Assembly: GCA_015680685.1 (NCBI GenBank)
Contig: MNCI01005779.1
Location: forward strand, 160,872 to 224,871
Length of the DNA: 64,000 bases
From: Gnetum montanum
Lineage: Eukaryota; Streptophyta; Gnetopsida; Gnetales; Gnetaceae
Direction of reading: 5' to 3'
Shown here: one piece after another, positions 46,921-58,967 of the stretch
Position numbering within the stretch: position 1 is the stretch's first letter
Layout: each line of letters opens with the position of its first letter
The notes under the pieces: model-generated
Databases searched by the model: none
The model's input: only the letters and a program-made list of their open reading frames with translations
What the model was told of the DNA's origin: nothing
Translations under genes and position numbers: made by a program

Positions 46921-49060
46921 TGAACCCTAGGCAACCTTTGACCTTCACCTTAAGTACGATTATTGCTCGACCTATCCAATAGGTGATACAAAATGACCAT
47001 CCTCCCAGTCCTATATGGAAACAATGGTAGTTACTCAGACTATGTAATCAACCTCCCAAGTACATGGTACTTGACAATGTAAAATATAACTTTCTTTGGA
47101 TGAAACTCTAGGTGGGTCTATCCCTAGACTACCAAGAAATGGATGCAAAATGAAGTTATGAAATTATACATTAGAATGAGAGGAAAGACCTCCCCACCCC
47201 TAACGATTTCATCCTTCTTACTTAGAACTCTTAGTGGATGCTTGACCAACTCGTTCGACTGAGTGGGTCAAATGAGCATGATGTGGAAACTGACTATGAG
47301 GACCCCTACAAGATGGACAAGATGAGTTTGAAGCTCGTTCAAAGAATGAGAACCCCTTTTATGCCTCCTCATAGTAAGTTACCTCTAGTTTCATCTATTC
47401 ACAGTCTCAATCATCTACCTTCTTTGAGGTAGTGACATCCTTTTCATCACCTTCTAGGTCAACACTTGTGGTGACAAACCATCAAATGCAACATACACAT
47501 CAAGGTGTAGGACCATCTACCACCCTTTCTTTCATGGTCTCGGCATAGTCTGTGCAATCCTTCCTGTTGGCATCTATGATGTCGATGCATCCCTACATGC
47601 ACACAATGCATATGTCCTAGCCACACACAAGCCAGGTTTCCTACATCCCATATATCTAACTGGTGCCACCTACAATAGCCCAAGCCACAACCATGTGATG
47701 GATCCCCACCTTTATGCCCATGGTGCAACACACATAGCAACAACACATGAAAAGACACATATAACAAGCATCCAACATATTCACACAACCCATAGCAAGG
47801 CCATAGATCACTCAAACAACATAGTGGGCATTACAACTAGCACAACCCTCCACACCAATGTAGAGCTTGGACCAAGTGTTCCAGCTCATTCAAATTCTCA
47901 CCAAGGAGGTCAAGTGGCTTAGGGTCGCCTCCACTAAAATGAACTTTTATCAAGATGATCCAATTAGTTGTGTGGTCCCATCACTGACCTTACCTCCTGG
48001 AATCCAAATTCCCTAGTTTACCAAATATAATGGTGAGGGGAACCCTAACACATCTCTAGTAACCTTCCATTCTAAATATCTTTTATGTAGGCATGGTTTT
48101 ATGCAATCATCCCTACATTTTTCATGTCCATGAATGGAAAGGCACTAAACTAGTACCATGCACTCCCTAGGGTCTCCATACTTATTTTGAGGAATTTCTC
48201 AGTCAATTCATCACTCACTTCAAGTACAACTTAAATATTGAGGCAATCATGGATCAACTAATGCAAATCAAGCAAGGTCATTTAGAGCTTGTACAAAAAT
48301 TCATCCAACATTGGACCATCACACTTAACAAACTTCATGAGCCCATTATAGAAACCCACCTACTAGCCATTTTCAAAGGTGTAGTGAATTACTTCATCAA
48401 GTTGAAGTTGTACTACCTTTCCTTGCACTCCCTAAGCCAAGAATTTACTCAAACAAAGAGCATTCAAGATGCAGCAAAGGCCAATAAGAATCCAACTTAT
48501 GTGGCATACAAAAATGCAAATGCAAAGAAAGACAAGAAAAAGATCAAGGAAACTACAACCATTACAATGATGATCAATGAGGCCAAGACAAACAATGTCA
48601 AACCAATGGCCAAGGCATCTGAGGCCCCAAAAAATAGCAAGGCATCTAGCTTTGGCACTGTAGTGACCAACTAGTTCATACCATCGGTGCCCATGGGGCA
48701 AGCTACCCCAAGGACAAAATTTAAGTGAAAGAACTACTCAAAGTACACACCATTGCCCATCAAGCAATTGGAGCTCTTAGGTCAACTGCTTAATGCTAGG
48801 TACATCCAATATAAGTATATGTCTAAAGATTCTCACAAGCATCCTAACCACTATTGTAAGCTCCTTAGAAACCCATTAATAGCTACACCAAATGAGCCTC
48901 CAGTCCCTAAGCATTTTAGGTTGGACTGGTTTTTCCATTACCATCAACTGCCTAGCCATGACATGGATTTTTGCATGGTCTTATAGGATGACATACAATG
49001 CATGATTAATAAAGGTAAATTGATCCTTGATGAAACCAACCTAGTTTGCTCAAAAAAAAA
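46921..49060 (+). pseudogene. gag: Element F gag (Tat/Ogre type), broken
   Basis: A first ATG at 46921 (MNPRQPLTF) is possible but the N-terminal part is riddled with stops. The capsid region is clear: VVPSLTLPPGIQIP at about 47967-48010, then FTKYNGEGNPNTSLVTFHSK, then the open frame 48249-48674 with ELVQKFIQHWTITLNKLHEP. In the family this corresponds to a LPPxFKVPxFxKYxG motif and a FxEYAxRWRxLAxxVxPPL motif. Downstream KYTPLPIKQLELLGQLLNAR and a FFHYHQLPSHDMDFCMVL segment (about 48740-48990) match the Ogre Gag C-terminus, where a CxFHxxxPGHxxxxCxxL motif is expected; here the first Cys is lost. Confidence 0.75.
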
Positions 49061-49931
49061 TCGATGAAGGTCTACAAAGACCCTCTCAATGCAAGTGATG
49101 TAGGTTATGTTGTCAATGCCATTAGCATTGATGATGACATAGAGCTAGCACAAGAGCCATTCATGGTTTGTGTGCCCTCTAGCAACACAAGGGCCTCCTT
49201 AGCATCAACCAGTTCAAGGTTCCCTTTTGTCATTAGAGCACCACCTTGGGCACCCATAACATACTTTGTGGTAAGGGCCCCATAGTATGTTGTAGTCATA
49301 GCAACCCAGACACGTTTCATCATCAAGGTGCCTCAATGTGTAGACTTCTCACTTACTCAAAGTCTAATGATGGGGATTACATCGAGCCCTACTCACCTAA
49401 GGCCTCATCTTGCATACAACACCAGGCAGTCTAGGTAGTAGCCTAGGAGGCCTAATGAGTTCCTCGCTAATAGGATGATTAGGAAATGCATGGAGCTAGG
49501 TCCCCATAAGCCTATCCCCTTTTCTTCTATTCCTATGACCACATCGACTGAGAGAACCACTACAAGCAATCAACAATCGAGCACTAAGGCTCAAAAGCAA
49601 TTAAAAAAAGCAAAGCCCAAATCTCCTCCATGAGAAATCCATCTCTTGGGCTACATGAAGGAGATGAAGGCAAACAAGGTAATAGACAGTAGTAATAATT
49701 TCTTATACATGTTGGCATAATTTAAAGAAGCTTTGAAATAAAAAAAACACAACCTCAAGCCTATATGACTTTGTCATGACCTCCTTCACTTACTACGAAG
49801 CATTAGTTTTCATGTTGACCTCCATTCCTATTAAGGAGAACATCCCAATGGATGAACTAGCCATCCATGTGGTGATGCTTCCCCCTACATCTTAGGAATT
49901 AGGTTCAACACCCCTAGCATTTCACAATGAG

Positions 49932-50261
49932 TTGATTAAGGTTGATCCTAAAAATGATCAAGTCACCACCACATCAATGTTCATAACTATTCATGTAGGG
50001 CAATGCAAGATTTTTAGGGTGCATGTCAATGACGGGATGGCAACTAACATCATCCCATTCCCAATCATCGATAAGCTTGGTCTAATCAAACAAATCAAAT
50101 CCACAAAGACAATGTGCTTGAAGTCTTTTAATGGGTCATGCATTGTCGTAAGGGGAATGGTCATGATAGCTTTCATGGTAGGGGAGCAATTCCCCACAAC
50201 AGCTAAATTCATTGTCATTAAGAAGATGCTTGGATTCAATTTGATCCTGGGAAGGCCCTAG
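49932..50261 (+). pseudogene. pro: Element F protease (Tat/Ogre type), active site lost
   Basis: A 109-residue open frame with FRVHVNDGMATNIIPFPIIDKLG (family form: RVLIDNGSALNVLPLSTLKRLG), KSFNGSCIVVRGMVMI and an end NLILGRP, matching YNCLLGRP of the family. The catalytic D-N/S/T-G has become N-D-G with loss of the aspartate position, so it is inactive as it stands. The downstream frame continues for about 100 codons (GGXIIHGDNVAPMIINN-like) and then dissolves near 50520. Confidence 0.75.
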
Positions 50262-50639
50262 CTAGCCCAATTATAGGCGGTCTCTCCATCCCATCCACCA
50301 AGAGATCCAGCTTCTGTATGAAGGTGGAGAAGTGATCATACATGGTGATAATGTAGCCCCTATGATCATTAACAACCTTGACATAGAACAAGGATTAGAG
50401 GTGGAGTTCCCCAAAGACACACCACCCATGGAGGATAAGGGTCAACCTTATCCGACAAACCCACCTGAGGAACCAAAAGCAGCCTACGACCTCCTTGAGG
50501 AAGCTCTCTAGGTAGAGTTTCCTATCAACATCATAGACAAAGGTCTAGGTGGATATTTCCTTATGCTTCCCAGGCCCTATGCATCCCCCAACCCATGTTA
50601 GGTTAAGAAGCAACTACACAACTAAGGCAACCCCTTAGC

Positions 50640-51350
50640 TTAACATGTGATAGGTGCCTATTTTCCCCTAATCTTTGCATGCCTCATTTACCTTTTTCTT
50701 ACGCAGTTACATTTCACATGGTTTCTTGTGTTTTACATTATTTATTTTATTATGCATTCATTTATTTTTTTTATATATTTTTGTTTAGTTTTCTTATGCA
50801 TTAAAAAAATATTAAAATAGAAAAAAATTGTAAAATTTAAAATTGCAAAAAGGTATATGGCTCATCATGGCCTAAAAATGGCCACCTTCCTTGCATCACC
50901 ATAGCCCAAAAAGGCCTTAAACTAGTATATGACCTGCTATGACCTAAAACTAGCAACCCTTTTTCTTTCATCACAATTGCCTAAAATGGCCTAAAACTAT
51001 TGCATGGCCTACTAGGGCCTAACACTGGCAACACTTTTCCTTTTTATTCATAGCTCAAAACAACCATAAACTAGCAGTCACCATGGCTTGAAATAGCCCA
51101 AAACTAGCAATGGCCCTTCTACCATGACCTTAAACTAGCATGGGGTTCACAAAGCACCTAATTGCATAAATCCACCACATTATTAGCATGTAACAACTAT
51201 AAGACTCTACATAATATGTAACCCACATAGAAAAAATAGTTTATTATTACATCTCTATTAATCCATCAATGAAATACATGGCATGACTGTACAACAAAAA
51301 TGACCAAAAAAAAAGAATGCAAAATTTCCCAACAGTAGGGCTACATCAAG
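50640..51350. repeat. AT-rich stretch with degenerate tandem repeats in F
   Basis: After homopolymer-rich DNA (50690-50860) there are several imperfect units built on GGCCTAAAACTAGCA and CATGGCCT (about 50865-51145), spaced 60 to 75 bp apart. The unit is variable. No coding region. Confidence 0.6.
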
Positions 51351-51355
51351 ACTAC

Positions 51356-54300
51356 TTAGTTGATGGTGTTCAATGGGGGTTGAGACTCTTCTTCCTCTTC
51401 CTTTGTTTCTCCATTGGGGTCTACGACATCACCTAGTGCTTGTTCAAAGCAACACAAAATAGTAAATTAGTTAGGAAATGCACAACATGAAAAACTAACA
51501 TAAAAATCACAAAGAAAAAAAAACAAAAAACAACTAACATGAGAGGGTCCTGCATCAATTTCTAAAGGTAGAGTATCAAAGCCCTCCTATAAGCATTAGA
51601 GTATTTCAGCCTCTGATAGCCATGTCCAGTCCTCCTGGCCAATGTCAATACCCACGAGGGTCTTGCCTTTGTCCACGGTGGTCCATGCAGGTAGCTCTAT
51701 TGAAAACATAGTAGAAGAAACCTTCCTTGAGGTCACAGTAATCTACCTTTCTAGAGACCCACTTACTACTCCATGGTGAGCAAACAACTTGTAAGCCTGT
51801 GTTCTACCAATTGCCTTAAGAAACATATCATGGCAACAATGTTCAACAAATTCCTCCTTATACCCTTTAAGATACATGTTCTACTCATTCTTGTAGTGGT
51901 GCTTGTGGTTCTTCTAAGTTTGCTCCCACTAATACATCCTTGTGCTGTAATCCTTCCAATCTTGATTTCTTTGGGTAAGCAAGTCCATCTACAACCTCTA
52001 CTCAATAATCTCTCTAGTGGCCTCATTCTTGCCCTAAATTGTTGAGCATAGTCAATCTTGACTATTTTCTAGGTACTATACTCTCATGCACAAGCTACAA
52101 AGAAATCGTAATGGGACTACAAGTCCTACATCTTAGCATCCTAGCTTGTTGCCTTATCATGGAGCTTGTGCACTCACTTCCATAGGTACTCATTTGTATG
52201 CCTATAAACCCATAATGCTTTCACACATGAAATCATGCACTTACTTGCTACCTCATACATGTGATAGGGTACTTACTCCACCTTAGGGGAAAACTCAAGG
52301 ACAACATCCACCTTGGGCAACCTGCTTGGATCCTACTGAAGCTTGGAACTTATTGGCATACAATAAGCAAAATAACATTAGCCACAAAATAAGTTTAAAA
52401 TTAGTAAATCAATACAATTTAAGCAACATCACATGCATACCATGCTTGGAATCCACCTGCTATATGGTGGTCCAGCATGTCCTCAACTAGACCTTCTATG
52501 AAGGTGAACTTGTCAGGCACTTCTACCCATAACTTCATGTGGCAAGTAGAGGTAGATGCTAGATTTTTGGTGGGTACCTCTATAGCTACAATGCAAAAAA
52601 ACATCTAGCAATGACCAAATAGCTACAGATGCAAGAGTAGAAAGAGAGTAGTAACAAATGGCAATACAAACCATGTACCTAGTAAACCCTTAGGTGTGAG
52701 AGCAAGGGGATCACCTAGCTACACACCATCAAAGAGGTTATCAAAATCATCCCTATCAGGGTGAAGCAATCCCTCCTCCTCTTATTTTTTGAGGACCTCT
52801 GTAGCCTCATGCAACTCTTCCTCTTGTGCCTCTCCCTCCTTAGTTTGAGAAGAGACCTCCTCTGCTACTACCCCTCCTGCTGCCATGGTAGCCCTCTTAT
52901 CTAATTCCAAAAATTCACACACATGTCAATATTAGTATTTTAACACTTAGCATAATATCACATAGCTAAAAACCATAAAAATATAAATATATAAAATTCA
53001 AAAAATACATTCAATAACTCGTACTAACCTGCAACATTTATGCGCAAGTCATGAAACTTCAGGTGGATCTTTTTGCCACCCATCTTTTAGACCTCCCTTG
53101 CTAACTCCTCTGTGGGACATGTCCTCTTAATATTTACCTTAGATGGTCCCACCATCTTAGTAATGTAACACTCTACCCTAGTTGTATTCCTAGTACCAAC
53201 CAGTGGGCCCTCACTTGCACTATCATGCAAGTAGTAAAATCACCCCAAGTGACCTTTAGTCATTATAGAAAATGACTCACCAATCACCTCTAGGGGTCTT
53301 GTGCTCATGTGGTAGCAAAAAAATGCTTGACCCATGGCTTTTAGAGCTATGTGTAGTCCTACATCATCCATTGTCCATCCTTGCAAACCACTAGAAATTC
53401 TACAAACCTTTGTAGGCATCCTACAAAGAAGACATGTGACCTCGCTTAGAGGTTTTGGTGCAACTTGACAATCTCATCATGTGAGTAGTGAGAGGTCCAA
53501 TTGTACTTTGTGCTTTCCTCTAGCACATCCCTCATCACTCGAGTCTACTTGACCCTAAATATTTTTCCTTGGGAGAGTAGCTTCATAAATGCATGAGCAT
53601 GGAAGAGAGGGTAAAGCTCATGGACCACAGGCACCTATATGTCTTTAATGAGTATGCCTTTTCAAGATTGAGAAGTTCCTAGTGACTCCTCAATATCACC
53701 TCAGTGGTCCATCTCTCTATTGTTCTTATCAATGACCAATGAGCTATCAAAGGAGAGGTCAAAGAAGGCCTTGAAGAAGTCATCAAAAAGGTCCAGGACC
53801 ACCCTCACACCACATACCTACATGACAAAGTGATGAGCATCATTGCTAAAGGAATCAATAATAGTGACCATTTCAGCCACCGGAATGCCTGGTCTAAGGA
53901 CTAAGAATAGGTCCATTAGCCTATCCCATGTAAGCCTACTGGTCAACTCCGCTAGGGCCTAGTGGCACAACCAATGTTGTGCATCCTCAACATCACCATA
54001 CTTCATGATGAGGATGGCCTTAGCGTGGCCCATAGCAACCACTATGACCTCTTTTGTAGTGACTGTGGCTACAATATAGGCAAAGAAGACAAAGTTAAGT
54101 GTCATACAAAAAGGAAAAGTAGGAAACATACATAAGAAAAATGATAAATTATTTATGTAGGACAAAAGGTGTGCATGATGGTGGTGGTGGAATCAATGCC
54201 TCCTCGATGCTAGGCACACCATGCACCCACTCCAGATCCAACCAACCATAGGTCTGACATCTCTCATAAGCCTTCAGGTACCGATGAGGGTAGTCTACCA

Positions 54301-54969
54301 AGTTAGATCCAGTCTTCCCAATCACCCCCACATGAATGCTCTTGTAGGATGAAAATTCTTGTAGGGTAGTGCAAATTAGGTTTAGGGCCCCTTCCTCCTC
54401 ATGCAGGCCATGCTCACCAACACTAAACCTAGTGACAAACATGAGCAATTAGCACTTTAGTATGAGTCAATAGCAAAAAAAGAGAGAGAAAAAATCATAG
54501 GAAAAATTACCCTCTAGCACAGTACATCATCCCATGTGGATTTTGGAATAGGGTATGCATGCACCAAGCAACAGAGAGGGTATTGCTCTTACTGTAACAA
54601 CTAGATTTTAGCATTTGCTAGATCTTGGACAAAGGCCTAATTCCCCTAGGACCTTAGCCTGAACCTCTTGCTTCACCATCATTGGTAGTGGGCTCATCAG
54701 ACATGAACCTTAGAATTCTCTAGTTTTCCCTAGGCAACAATGTCTCTATGATGACACTAACAACTTCTGTCACTAAGTGTGACCACATCATCACATTGAA
54801 GTGTTGGATCAAAAATTCCAAGAACTCACATGCTCCTAGCAAAAACCATACCACTTGGTGACCCACACATATTTCTAGTGTATGCGTGTTTAGAGCAAAC
54901 TTGCTCATATAGCAAAGGATGCTAATGAGATTCATAATAATGAGGATTAGCTTCAACAATACCCTACAA
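51356..54969 (-). pseudogene. Antisense intron-containing gene remnant in F, FCP1/NIF-like in part
   Basis: On the minus strand a chain of exons with good splice signals can be followed: 54511-54969, from 54428 to about 54170, 53029-54068, 52679-52900, 52441-52585, 51539-52348 and 51356-51438. Examples are acceptor TTACTTTTGCAG before 54969, donor AG/GTTAGT at 53028, and acceptor TTTGAACAAG before 51438. The last exon ends in an acidic tail EEEEE and a TAA at 51356. The first exon reads GACEFLEFLIQHFNVMMWSH and later LSKI and YSKSNTLSV, resembling the FCP1/NIF phosphatase core (EFLxFxxxxFNVxVWSS, then LxKLW, YxxSNTLLxDD). The catalytic DxDxT start is not seen, and several exons hold stops. 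The phosphatase assignment is tentative; the exon-intron structure is the firmer part. Confidence 0.5.
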
Positions 54970-57324
54970 CTGCAAAAGTAATAAAAAAGGAACATTAGTA
55001 TACATTGGATGCACAAAAGTACATTAAATCACACTTAGCAAAATTAGTAAAGTTAACATAGGATAAGCATAACTTAGTAGAAACTAGGATCCCCTATGGG
55101 CCATACAGGCATGGGACATCAATACATACTTTTAACGTGCAGGTGCTCATTAGGGTACAACAATAATGTAGCATTAGATTTTTGTGTTACATTTGCATGT
55201 TTTGCATTATCTCGGTTTGCATGTTCTAGCAATTTGACACATTTTACTTGTAAGTTGGGCATTTTGGAAAAGCTTTGGTACACTTTGCATTTTGTTTCAC
55301 ATGTGGAACTCTAACACTTTGCATTCTAGCACTTAGCATGTTTTCACTTTTGGCATTTTATTCTTGAACTTAGCAAATTCTTTGAATTTTTTCTAACTCT
55401 ACGTAGCATAGCTTGGGATACCCGAAAAGATTCTAACTCTGGGTTATCCCTCCTCGGGAACATAACCTAGGTAAATGTCAAAAAAATGTTTAACTATCAG
55501 CTACACTCCTTAGAGAGTATAGCCCCAAAAAATCATGAAATCTTTTCTAATTGTTAGCTACACTTCCGAAGGAGAGCCTCAAAACATAAAAAAATCAACA
55601 AAAAAAATCTAACAGTTGGGAGCGTAGCCTCAAAACACCCAAAATGTTGCCAAATAAAAAAAACTAATTCTTTCCATGGCCATCTACACCATGTACTACC
55701 CACTAGAATGCCCATCATAGTTACAACCCTAGTGGCCATTCCCCTCGCCTTGGTACACTTTGGCACTTTGTGCCTCCCAAATCTTGTTGTGCTGCAAGGC
55801 ATCCTCTGCCCCATGGCAGTTCATGCATCCTCTCCCTCATGATATTTTCATGCATCCCCTACTCCTATGACATCTAGCCCTCTCCTTTCTCCCATCCTAC
55901 ATCACTCCCCAACATTGAAGAAAATAAATAGTGGTAGCACCCTACCCATCAACTATGGCCCTCCTAGGATGTAATAGTTAAAACTTTGTCCTTGCTTTCT
56001 ACCTTGCCAAGAAAATGATGGGATAGAACCTCGAGGAACTCTTACTCTATCATCTCCCTTCCATAGCATCACCTTGTCCACCATGTGCCAACATCATGCA
56101 CTAGGATGCTTGCCCAAGCCACGACTATTATTTCCCTACCTTGATCCCATAGTCTCCCCATGCATCCCTGCACCTTGCAATCCCTCGTCCTTGCCTTACC
56201 TCGCCTCACTCACCCACATGCAATCATAGCAATAGGAAATAAAAGGAAAATGTAGTATAGGGTAAACCCTCTACCCCAAAACCCATCACCGCACCCAAAC
56301 TTAGAACCTTCGTCCAAAACCCCTTGCCCCATGTAGCCATGAAACCCCCCATTTAAAAAAGTGTGAAGTGCTAAATATGAAACCTGTGCTCCCATGCATA
56401 GCCATACCCTACCATTGTGATAGGCCAAGAGGCCAACCCCTTGGCTACACCCCAATCACCCATGCCCATGCACTATATGAATAAAATAGACATGCCAATG
56501 CAAAACCTATTTCCCACGATTGCACCCTCTCTTCTTGGCCGCATGGCCATCAAGGCCATAATGGTGATAATACCTACCAAGGTAGGCTGCCATAAAGCCC
56601 AAACCCCAACGCAAATGCAAGAAACTAAAAAACACAAAGGAAATTATGCAATGGGGTGAGCATAGTAGCATATCTAGTGGATAGTAGCTCCCTCCATTCC
56701 TCCATGCCTACCTGAGGGAGATGTCTCAGTGCTCACTCTCCCTCATCAATGTTGATGAGTCTAGGATGTTGATGTTTACTTCAACACAACATGTTGGCTA
56801 CTCGATGGTAAGAATCTTGTAGCTAGCATTTCACAAAAAAATAAAGTAAAAAGGAAAAGGGGTTAAGCATGTCCCCAAGCAAAATTTAGCAAAGCTATAA
56901 TTTCGCAACCACTCCAACCCTGAATTTGTATTGGCCTTCTCATAATCACTCCAACAAAAGGTCACCATGTTAGGTGTAAGTCATTCCTATGCTATGGGTG
57001 ACAACTCTCTCACAAGAATTCTAACAAGAGATCATCATTTTGGCAACAAGCCACCTTGGTGCCATGATCATGGTTAGCCATGTTGACTCCGCATCTTACA
57101 ACATGATACACTATTTGCATCTCATTCTTCCCTTACTATCCCAAGTGAATTTCCTACATCCAATACCCTTAGAATACCATTTCCCTTGGCACTCTCAAGC
57201 CTAACGAAGAACCATCCAATTGGGTACTGATGAGCATTATTAGTGCTACACCTGCTATGATGTTTCGGGTTCTTTATCAACGTTTCTTGGGCCACTCCTC
57301 CAAACGCCAACAAAGAGGGACTAA
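54970..57324. other. F interior between the antisense gene and the 3' LTR
   Basis: No enzyme domain is seen. 55100-55660 resembles LTR-like text (TAGCATAGC, CTACACTCC blocks) without matching the F LTRs well. Short frames at 55554-55814 and 56210-56455 (minus) and 56417-56659 (plus) are not recognised. The last bases before 57325, AACAAAGAGGGACTAA, are the likely polypurine tract and confirm the plus orientation. Confidence 0.5.
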
Positions 57325-58962
57325 TGAAATACCACCAAATTTGGACCCCAACACCTCAATGAAAAATTTGTCCAAGTATCAAGACAAGGAAAATTCTTTC
57401 TAAGTGTTAGACCTACACTCCCACCACTAGGACTATGCTCCAAATCATAGTCAGTGTAGCATGTAGCACAAAGCCAGAATTGCAAAATTTTCTAAGTGTC
57501 AACAGTAGTTGCAAAAATGTTTTCTAAGTGTTGTGCTACACTCCCATTATTCCTACTATGCTCTAGAGCATAGACAACATAGCATGCACTTCAGTGGCCA
57601 GTTTGCCTAATTGTCAAGCTAGAAGCCATTACGCTAGGTTAGAATGGAGGAAATAGTTTGGTAGATTTTCTAATTCCTGGGGCTATCCATCCTTCTACAC
57701 TTTAGAGCATACTTAGTGTAGCCTGGATGGGCACTACAAGCTTTGCAAAATTTTTTCTAAGTGTTAGTGCTATGCTCTCACGTTTCCTCCAGAGTGTAGC
57801 TAGCACTAGACTTTAATTTTAGAAAGACTTGCCTAACTATTGGGCTATGGTCAAGCACATAGCTATCATAGCAATGCAGAAAAGCCTTCAAAAGCTTCTA
57901 GAGCTTAACATCGGCTTCCATCTCACCCTCAACACTCTTTTTTCAAGCAAGATTAGTAGTTTGCATCTCTTTTTCACCCCCCACTTGTCCCCAAATTGTA
58001 CCTACACTTGACCCTACTCGAAAGAAAGGAGAGTGTAGTCTTAGAGCATAGCCTCCAAATCACACTATTTTGCACTATTTGTAGGTACATTGTGGTCTTT
58101 TTAACTCTAGCATATGCAATCTTCGCAGTGTAGTCATAGTCCAATAGTCTCTTGGGGTTCATTGGAGCACACCAAAGCATAGCATTAGTTGCTCCAATGG
58201 GAGTGTAGTTGGGTCTAGTGTAGTGCCAACTACCCCTTTTGCCACGTGGTTTTTGATCCACATTTCATGTCAACCCTAACCTTATAAGTACCCTAGCATT
58301 TCATATTTTATTGTTTGATTGGGAAAATCAAAAAAAGGAAAATTTTGCAAAAAATTCAAACTTTGAGTGCTTAGCACCTTGGCAATACATTTGCATCACA
58401 GCCCAACACACTGCAGCCTACAGGACACCACAACAGTCAACCCAGTAGGCACATACTTTATGGTAGATGTTAGTTTTCATAGCCTAGACACCCCAGAGAC
58501 TATGACTACATTTCCTATTATGCCTATCTATACATTGCGTAACTCCTCACCTCTTCTTTGTAATTTCTATGCTATCCCCATTTGGGGTGGTTACATTCTT
58601 CCTCTCTTAAGATCATTTGTATTTTCAAGCATTTTTTTTGGAATTTAGCATCAAAATTGCATTTTTTTCATTATTCTACATGCATTTGCATGTTTGCACC
58701 ATCATTCTCGCATTGGGAAACCCCACTATGCTTGGGCGTAGTCAACCTCGGTACCACTGAAAACATTGTGCAAACGCCTAGCACTCGTTTGTTAAAATAC
58801 TCCACAAGTCCCAATTCAATTGACAAGACCATCGTAGGTGATCTGCCTCTATTTTTTCCCCTCTAGTGATAACCCTTTAGATTGGGGTCGAGTTAGAATT
58901 ATACCGCAACCATGGACCCCTTGACATGACCATTCCAACTATCGACATTTTTAGTCACTATA
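57325..58962 (+). repeat. 3' LTR of element F
   Basis: Starts TGAAATACCACC and ends AGTCACTATA. It keeps the palindromic motifs (for example CTATGCTCTAGAGCATAG at about 57546-57563) and the overall order of the 5' LTR. Followed by GTTAG and D2 sequence. Confidence 0.85.
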
Positions 58963-58967
58963 GTTAG

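Larger units (their letters stand above)
44918..58962 (+). mobile_element. Element F: 14-kb Tat/Ogre-like gag-protease element with an antisense gene
   Basis: LTRs 44918-46559 and 57325-58962 (1642 and 1638 bp) flank a 10.8-kb interior. The flanks are ATTAG and GTTAG, a 5-bp target duplication with one change. Plus-strand gag and protease are of the Tat/Ogre type. RT, RNase H and integrase are not seen in either strand. Between protease and the 3' LTR lie a degenerate tandem repeat and an intron-bearing antisense gene remnant. The LTR ends are TG and TA by alignment, so the exact 3' base is uncertain by one or two. No known primer site is recognised after the 5' LTR. Confidence 0.82.
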
